Assembly: GCF_030268225.1 (NCBI RefSeq)
Contig: NZ_BSQG01000002.1
Coordinates: 611,641-675,640, forward strand
DNA from: Nocardiopsis ansamitocini
Lineage (GTDB): Bacteria; Actinomycetota; Actinomycetes; Streptosporangiales; Streptosporangiaceae
Length of the DNA stretch: 64,000 nucleotides
Direction of reading: 5' to 3'
Below the pieces are notes generated by a model, which searched no databases, had not been told where the DNA came from, and was given only the letters and a program-made list of their open reading frames with translations. Shown in pieces: positions 51,986-61,169 of the stretch. How positions within the stretch are numbered: the stretch's first letter is position 1; every line of letters starts with the position of its first letter. The translations under genes were made by a program, and so were the position numbers.

Positions 51986-52648
51986 ATGTTCGAGGAATGG
52001 CGGCGGCGTCGGGCCGCTCGGCGGGTCGAACCCGGTGACGGGCGCCCCCTGAAACGCTTCCGCCGGTGGCAGCCGCTCTCCCGTGCCCTGTTCTCCCTCT
52101 CGTCGGAGGGTGACGACGGCCGACTGGTCGTCTATGCCGTCGACGTCGACCACGGGCAGCGGTTCCTGTCCGAGGACGGCAAGGGCAGGGCCCACCTGTA
52201 CCTCGACGGCAGACACCACGCCGAGTCCGTGCTCCCCGCGGCCTTCCCCGTCCGGGGCGGCACGATCGAGGTGGAGGAGTCGACATTCGGCCTCAAGCGC
52301 TGCCACTACGTCACCGTCGAGGGGACCGAGTACCGACTCGTCCCGGACCCGAGGTCCGGCGAGGGGCGCCGCGTGCGCTTCGACCGTGAGCACCCCGTGC
52401 TGAGCCGCTGGGTCGGCTTCTCCTCCCTGGCCCTGGCCGTCGTCTCCCTGGCCCTCGTACTTCCCCAGCTTGTCGAAGCGGCCTTCCTGCTGCCGCCCGT
52501 GGCCCAGCGTTTCGGCACCTTCACCTCACCCGTCGACCTGCCCGCATGGCTCAACGTCACGCTCGGGCTCGGGATCACGCTGGCCGGCGCGGAGCGCGCG
52601 CTGCGCCTGCGGTACAACTGGCTGCTCGACTCCGTCGGGCAGGGGTGA
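51986..52648 (+). CDS. Uncharacterised membrane protein, last gene of the CPBP-kinase-regulator operon
   Basis: A 220-aa protein. The N-terminal 140 residues are soluble with a beta-rich look (RLVVYAVDVDHGQRFLSEDG; HLYLDGRHHAESVLPAAFPV; IEVEESTFGLKRCHYVTVEG), followed by two TM helices (WVGFSSLALAVVSLALVLPQL and LPAWLNVTLGLGITLAGAERAL). ATG 51986 follows AAGGAG and lies 75 bp after the regulator. No family recognised. Its position suggests it is a target of the two-component system. Confidence 0.72.
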   Translation: MFEEWRRRRAARRVEPGDGRPLKRFRRWQPLSRALFSLSSEGDDGRLVVYAVDVDHGQRFLSEDGKGRAHLYLDGRHHAESVLPAAFPVRGGTIEVEESTFGLKRCHYVTVEGTEYRLVPDPRSGEGRRVRFDREHPVLSRWVGFSSLALAVVSLALVLPQLVEAAFLLPPVAQRFGTFTSPVDLPAWLNVTLGLGITLAGAERALRLRYNWLLDSVGQG

Positions 52649-53236
52649 CGGCGGATCGGTTGATTGGAGTCCGGTTCCACCGGTCGCCCCGGTTTTTCCG
52701 GGCACGTTCCGGGGGCGACGTCCGGTGTTTCCTTCGTTGACCAGCGAACTCGCCGAGTTACGGTCCGGTTTACCGCGAATATCCAAGCGGCCGAATGTGG
52801 CCAATGCGGTGGCTGGTCGGGCACGAGGGGATAACGGAATCGGTCGCGGATCGCCACGGGGTGCCCTTTCACCGGTACTGTGCCCTCGGTGTCGGCACAG
52901 CTCATCAGGCGTGCCCGGGCCCGACCATCGACCAACCGGGTGGTCCGGAACCAGTAGTGGTGCCGTCCGGAACCTGGTTTCTTACGGCTGGGCAGGGAGA
53001 ATCGAGAATCAGTATGATCGTCACTATCAAGGGGAACTCCTGCGCCCCTCCTTCTCTCCACCCCCCGTCCGCGATCGGCCCGCAACGCGATTTCCGGGCC
53101 TCAACGGCGGACACGAACCGTACCCGAACGGGTTCACGCCGGTGATGATCACAGTGTCCGCGCCTCGCACCGTGTCCCGAGGCGGCCGGCGTGCGTCCTC
53201 GCCGGTGTCGCGCCCGGCCCGTCGCCTGGAGGTGTC
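52649..53236. other. Intergenic region upstream of the beta-propeller-like gene
   Basis: About 590 bases. It is partly less GC-rich (52740-53040) with no supported gene. It probably contains the promoter for the surface-protein cluster. Short frames on both strands have no RBS or homology. Confidence 0.4.
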
Positions 53237-54646
53237 ATGACGCAGTCCGCCCAGCCGGGCGACCGGGTCACCGTCGTCATCGCCTCCGACGAGCTCAGCG
53301 CGGTGGTCACCATCGAGGGACGGCCCCAGACCGTGCGGGGGGAGGGCGCGAAGGAGACCCGCCGGATCGCCCTCGACCTCGCCGCGGGCTACGCCACGCA
53401 CATCGGCCGCCCCGTGCTCATCGAGGCGCGGGACGACTTCGGGGTGCTTCGCCTGGAGGCCGCTCCGGGAGGGGTCGTGCGGGGCCTGACCGAAACCTCG
53501 CCGCTCCCGCAGCCCAAGCCCAAACCCGCGCGGAGCGGGAAGGGCGGTGCCAAGGTCGCGCTGGCCGTCATCGGCGGCCTGGTGGCCATCGGGCTGGTCG
53601 CGGTCGGCGTGGTCGTGGTCATCGGTCTCCTGCCCGGTCAGACGGTGGCGCAGGACGGCGGAGAAGGACCGGTGCTGCTGGACGGGCGTTCGCCGCCCGC
53701 CGGCTTCGCCTCCACCGCGGACTGGCGGATCCCCCTTGCCCCGGGGACCCGGCCGGCCGTCGCGCCGGACGGGGGGAGCGCGGCGATCATCACCCTCGAC
53801 GAACGCCTCGCCCTCGTCGACGGTTCCGGTGAGCAGTCGTGGTCGGGGGAACTGCCTCTCCCCGTCAGCGAGATCAAGGGCCTACTGAGGTTCGGCGAAG
53901 GACCGGACGGCCCCCGGGTCGTCGTCGTGGGTCCTTCGTCGTTCTGGCTCTGGCCCACCGGCGGGGGAGACCCCGTGGAGTATCCGCTCGCCTCGGGTGC
54001 CCAGGTCACCTTCGGCGGTAGCGCGCCACTCGTCACCACCGACGACGGCGTGCTGCTGCCGCAGGACGACGAGCTGGTCGAGGTCGATGTGCCGGAGGGG
54101 GCCGGGGCCATGCTCGCGCACGGCTCCGAGGTCCTGATGGCGGCGGTGGGCGCCCGCTGGTTCTGGGTTCCCGGCGAAGGGGCGTCCACCGAGGTCGAGG
54201 CGGACGCCCCCGAGGGGGCCGAGGACGAGGGCCGGATGCTCACGGCATCGGAGAACTACGTCGTCGTGCGGTGGAAGGACCCGGCCGCCGACCGTGTCCT
54301 CCTGGGGTTCCACGACCCCAGGGACGGCTCGGTCGTCGCCTCCGCTTCGATCGCGGTCGAAGAGCTCGCGGACGCCCACCTGATCGAGGGGGCGGGTGTC
54401 GCGGCGTACGGGTCCGTCCTGCTCGACCCGGACAGTCGGGAGACGCGGGTGCTCAGCGGCTTCAAGCCGTTGAGCGCGGCCGGAGACGTCCTCTACGGCG
54501 AGCTCGACGGCGAGCAGGTGGCGGTGGGAGCCGACGCACTGCCCGAGGAGATGGAACCGAACGCGGCCCGTCCGTGGGGGCTGCTCGACGGCCGGGCCGT
54601 CGTCGTCGACGGCAACAACGGCCTTTACGCACTTCCCCCTGATTAA
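53237..54646 (+). CDS. Membrane-anchored beta-propeller-like protein
   Basis: A 469-aa protein. A cytoplasmic N-terminal domain of about 85 aa precedes a Pro/Lys linker and one TM helix (VALAVIGGLVAIGLVAVGVVVVIGLL, about residues 105-130). An extracytoplasmic region of about 330 aa follows, with repeated beta-blade-like stretches (AAIITLDERLALVDGSGEQSWSG; RVVVVGPSSFWLWPTGGG; VLMAAVGARWFWVPGEG; VLLGFHDPRDGSVVASASI) suggestive of a PQQ-type propeller. I cannot assign a family. It precedes the LPXTG gene on the same strand by 33 bp, so an operon is likely. Confidence 0.72.
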   Translation: MTQSAQPGDRVTVVIASDELSAVVTIEGRPQTVRGEGAKETRRIALDLAAGYATHIGRPVLIEARDDFGVLRLEAAPGGVVRGLTETSPLPQPKPKPARSGKGGAKVALAVIGGLVAIGLVAVGVVVVIGLLPGQTVAQDGGEGPVLLDGRSPPAGFASTADWRIPLAPGTRPAVAPDGGSAAIITLDERLALVDGSGEQSWSGELPLPVSEIKGLLRFGEGPDGPRVVVVGPSSFWLWPTGGGDPVEYPLASGAQVTFGGSAPLVTTDDGVLLPQDDELVEVDVPEGAGAMLAHGSEVLMAAVGARWFWVPGEGASTEVEADAPEGAEDEGRMLTASENYVVVRWKDPAADRVLLGFHDPRDGSVVASASIAVEELADAHLIEGAGVAAYGSVLLDPDSRETRVLSGFKPLSAAGDVLYGELDGEQVAVGADALPEEMEPNAARPWGLLDGRAVVVDGNNGLYALPPD

Positions 54647-54679
54647 CCCTTTTGTCCTTTGTTTCTAGTGAGGAGACGC

Positions 54680-55375
54680 ATGTCCTACACAGCACGTGCT
54701 CTCGGCGTGACGGCCGCTGGCATCCTTGCCTTCGGCTTCACGGCGACCCCTGCGCTTGCTGACGGCGCTGTCGCGCCGGAGGCACCGGTCGAGGACGCCC
54801 TCGCCCAGGAGGCGCAGGAAGCGGCGGTCACGCTTCCCGCGGCCGTCGTCCCGATGTTGGACGAGGTCGACCCGCCCATCGACCCCCCGGTCGACCCGCC
54901 CGTTGACCCGCCCATCGACCCCCCGGTCGACCCGCCCGTTGACCCTCCGGTGGACCCCCCGGTGGACCCGCCCGTTGACCCTCCGGTGGACCCCCCGGTG
55001 GACCCGCCCACGACCCCGCCCACCACCCCTCCGGGTAACGGCGGCGGTGGCGAGACCCCCGGTCCCGGTACCCCCGGCGGTGGCGGTAACGGTGGCGGTG
55101 GCAGCACCGGTGGTGGCGGTAACACCGGTGGTGGCGACGGTGGCGACACCAGGCCCAGCGGCGCGGCTCCGGCCGGGAACAGCGGCGGCTCCGGCGGCTC
55201 CGGCGACGGCGGCCAGACCGGTACCACCGGCGCCAAGGGCGACAAGGCCGACGAGCAGCTCCCGGTCACCGGTGTCGACCTCACCGGTTTCATGATCGGT
55301 GCGGCCATGATCACCGGGATCGGCGCGGTGACGGTCTTCGCCGCGCGTCGTCCCACGCGACAGGTCCAGCTCTAG
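54680..55375 (+). CDS. LPXTG-anchored surface protein with VDPP repeats
   Basis: A 231-aa protein with a Sec signal peptide (ARALGVTAAGILAFGFTATPALA), a Pro/Asp repeat stalk (12 consecutive V/I-D-P-P units, residues 63-110), a Gly/Thr-rich region and a C-terminal sorting signal: LPVTG, then a hydrophobic helix (FMIGAAMITGIGAVTVFAA) and RRPTRQVQL. A sortase would link it to the wall; no sortase gene is in this window. ATG 54680 follows GAGGAG. An in-frame TTG at 54659 is less likely. Two strong terminator hairpins follow. Confidence 0.87.
   Translation: MSYTARALGVTAAGILAFGFTATPALADGAVAPEAPVEDALAQEAQEAAVTLPAAVVPMLDEVDPPIDPPVDPPVDPPIDPPVDPPVDPPVDPPVDPPVDPPVDPPVDPPTTPPTTPPGNGGGGETPGPGTPGGGGNGGGGSTGGGGNTGGGDGGDTRPSGAAPAGNSGGSGGSGDGGQTGTTGAKGDKADEQLPVTGVDLTGFMIGAAMITGIGAVTVFAARRPTRQVQL
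54866..55009 (+). repeat. Twelve 12-bp tandem repeats encoding (V/I)DPP
   Basis: 144 bp of tandem 12-bp units in frame within the LPXTG gene. Synonymous variants alternate, and some stretches of two units are duplicated exactly. Copy number is likely to vary between strains. Confidence 0.92.
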
Positions 55376-55381
55376 CGATCG

Positions 55382-55440
55382 GCCCACCTCCTGCGGGAGG
55401 TGGGCAACGGCCCCCTTCGTGTTCGTCGCGAAGGGGGCCG
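55382..55440 (+). terminator. Double hairpin terminator of the LPXTG gene
   Basis: Two perfect hairpins in tandem: 10-bp arms at 55382-55391/55396-55405 and 12-bp arms at 55408-55419/55429-55440, starting 7 bases after the stop codon. Confidence 0.85.
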
Positions 55441-55552
55441 CGCTTTGCCCGACGCTACCCGAACCTTGAAGTTTCGTGGCTCGGCGTGACAGTCTAATTG
55501 CACTCAGTTACTATCTTCTCGTTCGCGTCGTCCTGTCGGGAAAAGGAGTGCA

Positions 55553-56179
55553 ATGGCTGTACCCAGGAGTATTGCCCGGGGAGTGGCGGTCTCGGCCGTC
55601 ACCGCGGCACTTCTGCCCCCCGTCCCCGCTCTCGCCGACGACCGCGACCCCGCCGACCTCCCGGCCCTGGCCATCTCCCTCACCGACTCCCGCGACCGCA
55701 TCGAGCCGGGGGAGGAGACCGACTACACCCTCACCCTGCGCAACGACGGCGAGCGGGCGGTCGAGGGCATCACCCTCGCCCAGACCGGCCCGCCGGAACT
55801 GGAGTTCCGCAGACCGGGGGAGGGCGGGCAGGTCCGCGGCGGTGCCGTCACCTGGCAGCTCTCCCTCGAACCGGGCGAGGAGGCGGTGCGCACCGTCACC
55901 GCGCTCATGAACGAGACCGGTTCCGACGTCTGGCGGGTGGCCGTGACCGCCTGCGCGGGCCTGGCCGCCGACCCCGCGCCGATCGTGTGCGCCAGCGACG
56001 CCAACCTGCTCCCGGCCGCCACGGCCGCCGACACGGCCGTCCGGGACACCGGCCTGACCGGCCTGCCCGCCCCGCTGCTCAAAGCCGTCTGCGCCGCCGC
56101 GGCGCTCGCCCTCCTCGTGGCCGCGGCGGCGGGACTGCTCTACTGGCGCCGCACCTCGATGGAGCGCCGGGCGGCCTGA
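55553..56179 (+). CDS. Secreted, C-terminally membrane-anchored protein with DUF11/CARDB-like domain
   Basis: A 208-aa protein. The signal peptide (ARGVAVSAVTAALLPPVPALA) is followed by one Ig-like domain (RIEPGEETDYTLTLRNDGERAVEGITLAQTGPP; VTWQLSLEPGEEAVRTVTALM), as in DUF11/CARDB modules. A TM helix (AVCAAAALALLVAAAAGLLYW) and a basic tail RRTSMERRAA close the protein. There is no LPXTG motif, so it is a membrane-anchored surface protein. It converges on the AAA+ gene with a 6-bp gap. Confidence 0.8.
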   Translation: MAVPRSIARGVAVSAVTAALLPPVPALADDRDPADLPALAISLTDSRDRIEPGEETDYTLTLRNDGERAVEGITLAQTGPPELEFRRPGEGGQVRGGAVTWQLSLEPGEEAVRTVTALMNETGSDVWRVAVTACAGLAADPAPIVCASDANLLPAATAADTAVRDTGLTGLPAPLLKAVCAAAALALLVAAAAGLLYWRRTSMERRAA

Positions 56180-56185
56180 ACCGGG

Positions 56186-59100
56186 TCAGAGCGGCGGGAT
56201 GTCCTCGGGCAGCAGCGTGCTGAAGTCCTCCCGGCCGATGTCGCCGCCCATCTTCACCAGGCGTCCGGCCTGCCTGGTGATCATGCGCTCCAGCACCTGG
56301 CGGGCGTAGCGCGCGTTACCGAAGGACGAGCCGCGCGGGACCGCCGAGAAGTGCTCGGCCAGGGCCTCCAGGGTCGCCGGACCGCACTCGTAGCCGGAGC
56401 CGCGCGCCATGCCGTCGATGATGCTGACCAGTTCCGCGTCGCTGTAGTTGTGGAACTCCACCCGGTGGCTGAACCGCGAGGACAGACCGGGGTTGGAGTC
56501 CATGAACCGGGCCATCTCGTCGGTGTAGCCGGCGACGATCACCGCCACCTCGTCGCGGTGGTCCTCCATCAGCTTGAGCAGGGTGTCCACGGCCTCCTGG
56601 CCGAAGTCCTGTCCGCTGCCGCCCCGGGGGGTCAGGGTGTAGGCCTCGTCGATGAACAGCACGCCGCCCTTGGCGCGCTCGAACACCTCCGTGGTCATCT
56701 GCGCGGTGTGGCCGATGTAGCGCCCCACCAGGTCCGAGCGCGCCGCTTCGATGACCTGGCCCGACGGCAGCACGCCGAGGGTGCGCAGCAACTGGCCGTA
56801 CAACCGCGCGACCGTCGTCTTACCGGTACCGGGGGCGCCGGTGAAGACCAGGTGGTGGCTCATGGAGGTCACCGGCATGCCCATGGCCTTGCGCTGGTTG
56901 GACATGAGCAGCAGGTTGGCGAGGTCGTTGACGGTCTCCTTGACCTCGCTCAGTCCGGTCAACGAGTCCAGTTCGGCGCGCAGCTGGGCGAGTTCGTCGA
57001 CGCTCTCGCCGGCCTTCTCCGACTCCGACACCTCCACGCCGAGGTCCACCGGCAGCAGCCGGGTGAAGTCGGCCGCGTTGTCCGGCGGGTCGCCGCCCAG
57101 CCGGTACGCCTGCCGGTCGATCATCTCCTCGAACAGTTTGCGCGCGCTGCGGCCGTTGCCGAACGTGGCGCCCCGGTGCATCCCCTCGAAGACCGTGCGC
57201 AGCGCGGCCTTCGTCTCGTCCACCAGCTCGTACTGGTGGGTGCCGCACATGTTCTCGACGATCTGCACCAGTTCGTCGACCTCGTAGTTGGGGAACTCCA
57301 CCGTCCGGCTGAACCGCGAGGCCATACCGGGGTTGGCCGCGAGGAAGCCCTGCATCTCGTCGGTGTAGCCGGCGACGATCACCACGACGTCGTCGCGGTG
57401 GTCCTCCATCAGCTTCACGAGGGTGTCGATGGCCTCCCGGCCGAAGTCGGGGCCGCTGCCGCCGCCCTCCTGACCCCCCGAGAGGGTGTAGGCCTCGTCG
57501 ACGAACAACACGCCGCCCTTGGCGCGCTCGAACACCTCGGTGGTCTTGATCGCGGTCCCGCCCACGTACTGCGACACCAGGTCCACCCGCGCCACCTCGA
57601 TCACGTGGCCGTACCGCAGCACGTCCAGCTCGGCCAGGATGCGGCCGTAGAGGCGCGCGACCGTCGTCTTACCGGTACCGGGCGGCCCGCCGAAGACCAG
57701 GTGGCGGCTCATCGGCGGCGTGGGCAGGCCCATCTCCGCGCGCCGCTTGGCCATCTGGTTGCGGTTGATGAGCGTCTTGACCTCATGCTTGACGTTGGCC
57801 AGCCCCACCAGCGCGTCCAGCTCGGCCAAGGGACCCTCGGGCTCCTCCTCGTCCTGCCCGCCGGCCTCGCCCGAAGGAAGCGGCGGAAGCTGGGCGGAGT
57901 CGCCGGCGGCGTCCTCGCCGTAGGAGTCCGGTACGCCGTTGCCGCTGCTCAGGAGGTCGTTGGCGCGGACCCGCTCGCTGCGCACGGTCTGGCGCAGCCC
58001 GGCCCGCCCGTTCTCGCGCACCGAGCAGTCCTCCAACAGGACGTCCTCGGTGCTGTGCACGAGGACGCCGTCACCCGCGTTGGCGAAGACCTCGCACCGG
58101 CGCAGGGTGGAGCGCGCGCCGGCTGCCACGAGCACACCGTTGCGCCGTCCGTTGTAGACCCGGGTGCGCAGCAGCGACGCCTCGCCGCCGTTGTGGACGG
58201 CGACCCCGTCGCCGGTGCACTCGGAGACGTCGCAGTCGCGGAGGTCGGCCCGCGCCTCCGCGCTCACGGTGATCCCGGTGTCGCGGCTCTCGCGGATCTG
58301 CACCCCCGTCAGCAGCGGCCGGGAGCGCTCGTCCACCTGCACGGCGCTCTTGCCGGTCCGCTCCACCGTGACGTTCTCCAGGCGGCCCTGGCCGCCCTTG
58401 CGGAAGCGCACGCCCTGGCCGCGGGTGTCGGTGACGGCGATGCCCCGCAGGAACGGGCTGCTGGCCTCGATGGCGAACCCGGGGCCGTCGGTGCCGGTGA
58501 CCAGCCCCCGGTCGAACTCGGTGGTGCTGCCGCCGAGCACGCTCACGCCCTTGCCGCCGCGCACGGTCAGCCCGATGAAGGACGTGGCCGCCCGGTCCTC
58601 GGCGCGCACGCCGTCGCTCCCGGCATCCTCGACCTCGCAGTCGGTGAACAGTCCCCGGGCCTTGTTCCACACGTGGATGCCCACGCCCTTGGGGCGGGCC
58701 ACCCGGACCCGGCGCATCTGGGGGTCCGAACCGTTGTGCACGGCGACGCCGCGCCCGCCCAGGTCGTCGAAGCGGCAGTCCTCGACCTCCACGCGGCTGC
58801 GGCTGGACACCACCAGGCCGTCGTCGGGGCAGTCGTGCACCCGGACGTCGCGCAGGGCGGTGGAGGAGTCGTCCTCCAACGCGATGGCGGGTTTGGCGCA
58901 CCCGGAGATGTCGCAGTCCTCGATGAGGCCGGACGCCTGGCCGCTGGCGAACACCCCGTTGCCGCGCACGTCGCGGAACACGCAGGAGCGCACCGTGGGC
59001 CGCCCGCGATCGCCGATGACCAGCGCGCTGGTCTCGACGTCCTCGATCACGCAGTCCTCGATGATGCTGGTCTCGGCGGTGGTGATGACCACGCCCGCCC

Positions 59101-59497
59101 CGGCCGAGCAGGTGACGCGGCTCTCGCGCATCGCCAGCGCGCCGGTCTCGCGCACCACGACGGCCGTCCAGGCCGAGCCGTCCACCTCGCAGTCGGCCAT
59201 CTCCACCTGTCCGGCGGGGATGTCCACGGCGGGCCGCTCCTCGTCGCGGCCGCGCAGCACCAGGCCGGACAGCTTCACCGCCTCCGCGCCCGAGATCACC
59301 GCGCTGCCCGACTCCGCCGTGATCTCCACGCTGCCCCGGCCGTCCCGCGCCATCAGCGTGACGACCTTGAGCAGCATCAGGCTCTCCTCGTAGCGGCCTG
59401 GAGCGATGGTGATGATGGCGCCGCTCTGCGCCGCGGCCAGCGCCGCTCCGATCGTCGTGTGCCCGTCCGGGGCTACCGTCAGGAGTTGCCTGGCCAT
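56186..59497 (-). CDS. Right-handed beta-helix protein fused to two CbxX/EccA-type AAA+ domains
   Basis: The 1103-aa protein begins with a DUF1565-like segment (GHTTIGAALAAAQSGAIITIAPGRYEESL). A parallel beta-helix of PbH1 repeats fills residues about 30-510. Two CbxX/CfxQ-type AAA+ domains follow: GPPGTGKTTVARLYGRIL (about residue 602) with GGVLFVDEAYTL, and GAPGTGKTTVARLYGQLL (about 885) with GGVLFIDEAYTL. Both have sensor-type RFSRTVEF/RFSHRVEF segments and appear active. CbxX-type ATPases include EccA of type VII secretion and rubisco activases. ATG 59497 follows GAGGAAGA. Neighbouring surface proteins suggest a secretion or envelope role, but no EccB-E genes are in the window. Confidence 0.88.
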   Translation of the reverse strand: MARQLLTVAPDGHTTIGAALAAAQSGAIITIAPGRYEESLMLLKVVTLMARDGRGSVEITAESGSAVISGAEAVKLSGLVLRGRDEERPAVDIPAGQVEMADCEVDGSAWTAVVVRETGALAMRESRVTCSAGAGVVITTAETSIIEDCVIEDVETSALVIGDRGRPTVRSCVFRDVRGNGVFASGQASGLIEDCDISGCAKPAIALEDDSSTALRDVRVHDCPDDGLVVSSRSRVEVEDCRFDDLGGRGVAVHNGSDPQMRRVRVARPKGVGIHVWNKARGLFTDCEVEDAGSDGVRAEDRAATSFIGLTVRGGKGVSVLGGSTTEFDRGLVTGTDGPGFAIEASSPFLRGIAVTDTRGQGVRFRKGGQGRLENVTVERTGKSAVQVDERSRPLLTGVQIRESRDTGITVSAEARADLRDCDVSECTGDGVAVHNGGEASLLRTRVYNGRRNGVLVAAGARSTLRRCEVFANAGDGVLVHSTEDVLLEDCSVRENGRAGLRQTVRSERVRANDLLSSGNGVPDSYGEDAAGDSAQLPPLPSGEAGGQDEEEPEGPLAELDALVGLANVKHEVKTLINRNQMAKRRAEMGLPTPPMSRHLVFGGPPGTGKTTVARLYGRILAELDVLRYGHVIEVARVDLVSQYVGGTAIKTTEVFERAKGGVLFVDEAYTLSGGQEGGGSGPDFGREAIDTLVKLMEDHRDDVVVIVAGYTDEMQGFLAANPGMASRFSRTVEFPNYEVDELVQIVENMCGTHQYELVDETKAALRTVFEGMHRGATFGNGRSARKLFEEMIDRQAYRLGGDPPDNAADFTRLLPVDLGVEVSESEKAGESVDELAQLRAELDSLTGLSEVKETVNDLANLLLMSNQRKAMGMPVTSMSHHLVFTGAPGTGKTTVARLYGQLLRTLGVLPSGQVIEAARSDLVGRYIGHTAQMTTEVFERAKGGVLFIDEAYTLTPRGGSGQDFGQEAVDTLLKLMEDHRDEVAVIVAGYTDEMARFMDSNPGLSSRFSHRVEFHNYSDAELVSIIDGMARGSGYECGPATLEALAEHFSAVPRGSSFGNARYARQVLERMITRQAGRLVKMGGDIGREDFSTLLPEDIPPL

Positions 59498-59588
59498 CTG
59501 GTCTTCCTCTTCTCGATTCCGGGCCCCGGGCGGCCCTGTGCGCGATGGTACGGGGTGTTGGGCCCGCTCCGGACGGGGGATTCCGGGA

Positions 59589-61169
59589 TCAGTCGCACGT
59601 CGCCCTGATGGCTCCGGCCGCGACGTGGGAACTCCTGCCCTCCTGGTCGGCGAGAGTATTTTCGCCGATGTTGGTGAGCTGGACGGTGAAACTCTCGGCG
59701 GGAGAGACGAGTCCGACGACCTTCACCCAGCCGCCGCGCACCTCCGACTGGCCGATGCCGAAGATGCCCACGGAGTCGCCCTCGGGCCGGTCACCGGGGA
59801 AGATCTGGTACTTGGCCTCCGCTTCCCCGACCCACAGCGGGCTCTCGTCGTCGGGCACGTACACCAGAAGCTCGCACGAGGCGCCCGCCGTGCCGGGGGT
59901 GAAGGTCCAGTGCGCGAACTGGCCGTCGCCGCGTTCGGGGTCGCCCGAGACGGGGATGGCGTCGTAGGTGCCGTAGCAGCCCTCCGCGTCGGTGTTCGCG
60001 TCGCGGGTGGCCCAGGAGGCGAAGCCCTCGCCCTCCTCCCACATGCCGGTGCGGCCGTAGGAGGTGGGGCCGTCCTCGGCGCAGCCGGGGCCGGCGACCT
60101 CGGAGTAGGCGGGGCCGGACTCCGAGGGGGAGGCGGAGGGGGACGGAGAGGGGGCGTCCGACGGTTCGGGCGACGCGGAGGCGTCGGCGGCCTCCCCGTC
60201 GGCCTCGTCCGGGGACGCCTCGGGGGACGGTTCCGCGTCGCCCTCCGGTGAGGGCTCCCCGGACGGCTCCTCGGAGGGGACCGCCGCCGAGAACGCGTTC
60301 ATCCGCCCTTCGGGTTCGGCGGCCTCCTCGTCCTCGGCCGGTGCGGCGGCGGCCTTGGCGCCCTTCTCGGCGGGCGGCGCCGCGTCCCCGCTGGGGGCCT
60401 GCGACCCGCCGACGCCGGGCAGGGAGTCGATGATCCCGGGGGCGTCCTCGCCCTTCATCGACGCCTCCGGCGCCTTCTCGTCGGCGCCCCCGCCGGTTTC
60501 CCGCTCCCCGCCGGAGGAGGCGACCGAACCGCCACGGGTGCCCTCCTCGGACGGGGCTCCAGCCCCGCCGCCGCCGGACTCCCCGCCGTCTTCCCCGGGG
60601 GAGGGGGAGGCACCGAGGGGCCCGGAGCCCCCGCTCTCCTCCTTCTTGGCCTCCGGCACGTACCCCGCCGAGGTGTCCTCCGGTGCGTCGTTGACGCCCC
60701 CGCCGCCACCGGAGCCCGCGTCGTCGCCGGAGGCCGCCTGGCGCCGGTCACCGGAGCCGGCGTCCAGGCCGGCCTGGGTGACCGCGGAGCCGTCCGCGCC
60801 GTCCGCCAGGCTGCCCGCGCTCAAGGGGACGGTCTCCAACGACACGTCCTGGGTGCCGGCCGAGACCGCGAAGGGCGCGGCGACCAGGATCAGTCCGGCG
60901 ATGGCCGCGCCCGCGAGCACGGGGGCGCCGGGGCGGCCCAGCCGCGCGGTGGGGTCGACGGCCTCCAGCGGCGCGCCGGTCGTGGCGCCCACGGAGTCGA
61001 AGGCGCGGGGGCGCGCGATGGCCTCGGCCGCCGTGGCCGCGTCGGTGGAGGACGCGGCGTCCGCGGCCACCGGGCGCGGGACGTCGGGGAGGCTCGTGTC
61101 GCGGGCGGCGGGGGCCGCGTCCGCTTCGGGCGCCGTCTTCTTCTGCGCACCCTCGAACTTCTCGGTCAT
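59589..61169 (-). CDS. Membrane protein with long low-complexity stalk and golvesin-like C-terminal domain
   Basis: A 526-aa protein. Residues 1-85 are cytoplasmic and Ala-rich, then comes one TM (APVLAGAAIAGLILVAAPFAV). About 270 residues of Ser/Gly/Glu/Pro-rich stalk follow, then a C-terminal domain of about 150 aa with four Cys. Its pattern (GCYGTYDAIPVSGDP, FAHWTFTPGTAGASCELLVYVPDD, AAGAIRATC) resembles golvesin / xanthan-lyase-type carbohydrate-binding modules. It is likely a surface-exposed, glycan-contacting protein. Same strand as the beta-helix AAA+ gene, 91 bp upstream of it, so an operon is possible. Confidence 0.78.
   Translation of the reverse strand: MTEKFEGAQKKTAPEADAAPAARDTSLPDVPRPVAADAASSTDAATAAEAIARPRAFDSVGATTGAPLEAVDPTARLGRPGAPVLAGAAIAGLILVAAPFAVSAGTQDVSLETVPLSAGSLADGADGSAVTQAGLDAGSGDRRQAASGDDAGSGGGGGVNDAPEDTSAGYVPEAKKEESGGSGPLGASPSPGEDGGESGGGGAGAPSEEGTRGGSVASSGGERETGGGADEKAPEASMKGEDAPGIIDSLPGVGGSQAPSGDAAPPAEKGAKAAAAPAEDEEAAEPEGRMNAFSAAVPSEEPSGEPSPEGDAEPSPEASPDEADGEAADASASPEPSDAPSPSPSASPSESGPAYSEVAGPGCAEDGPTSYGRTGMWEEGEGFASWATRDANTDAEGCYGTYDAIPVSGDPERGDGQFAHWTFTPGTAGASCELLVYVPDDESPLWVGEAEAKYQIFPGDRPEGDSVGIFGIGQSEVRGGWVKVVGLVSPAESFTVQLTNIGENTLADQEGRSSHVAAGAIRATCD

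Noticed and set aside
52905..53114. Small minus-strand frame in the intergenic region
   Set aside because: Poor start context and composition unlike real genes of this genome.
54866..55009. CRISPR-like array
   Set aside because: 12-bp units with no spacers, in frame in a surface protein; coding repeats, not CRISPR.
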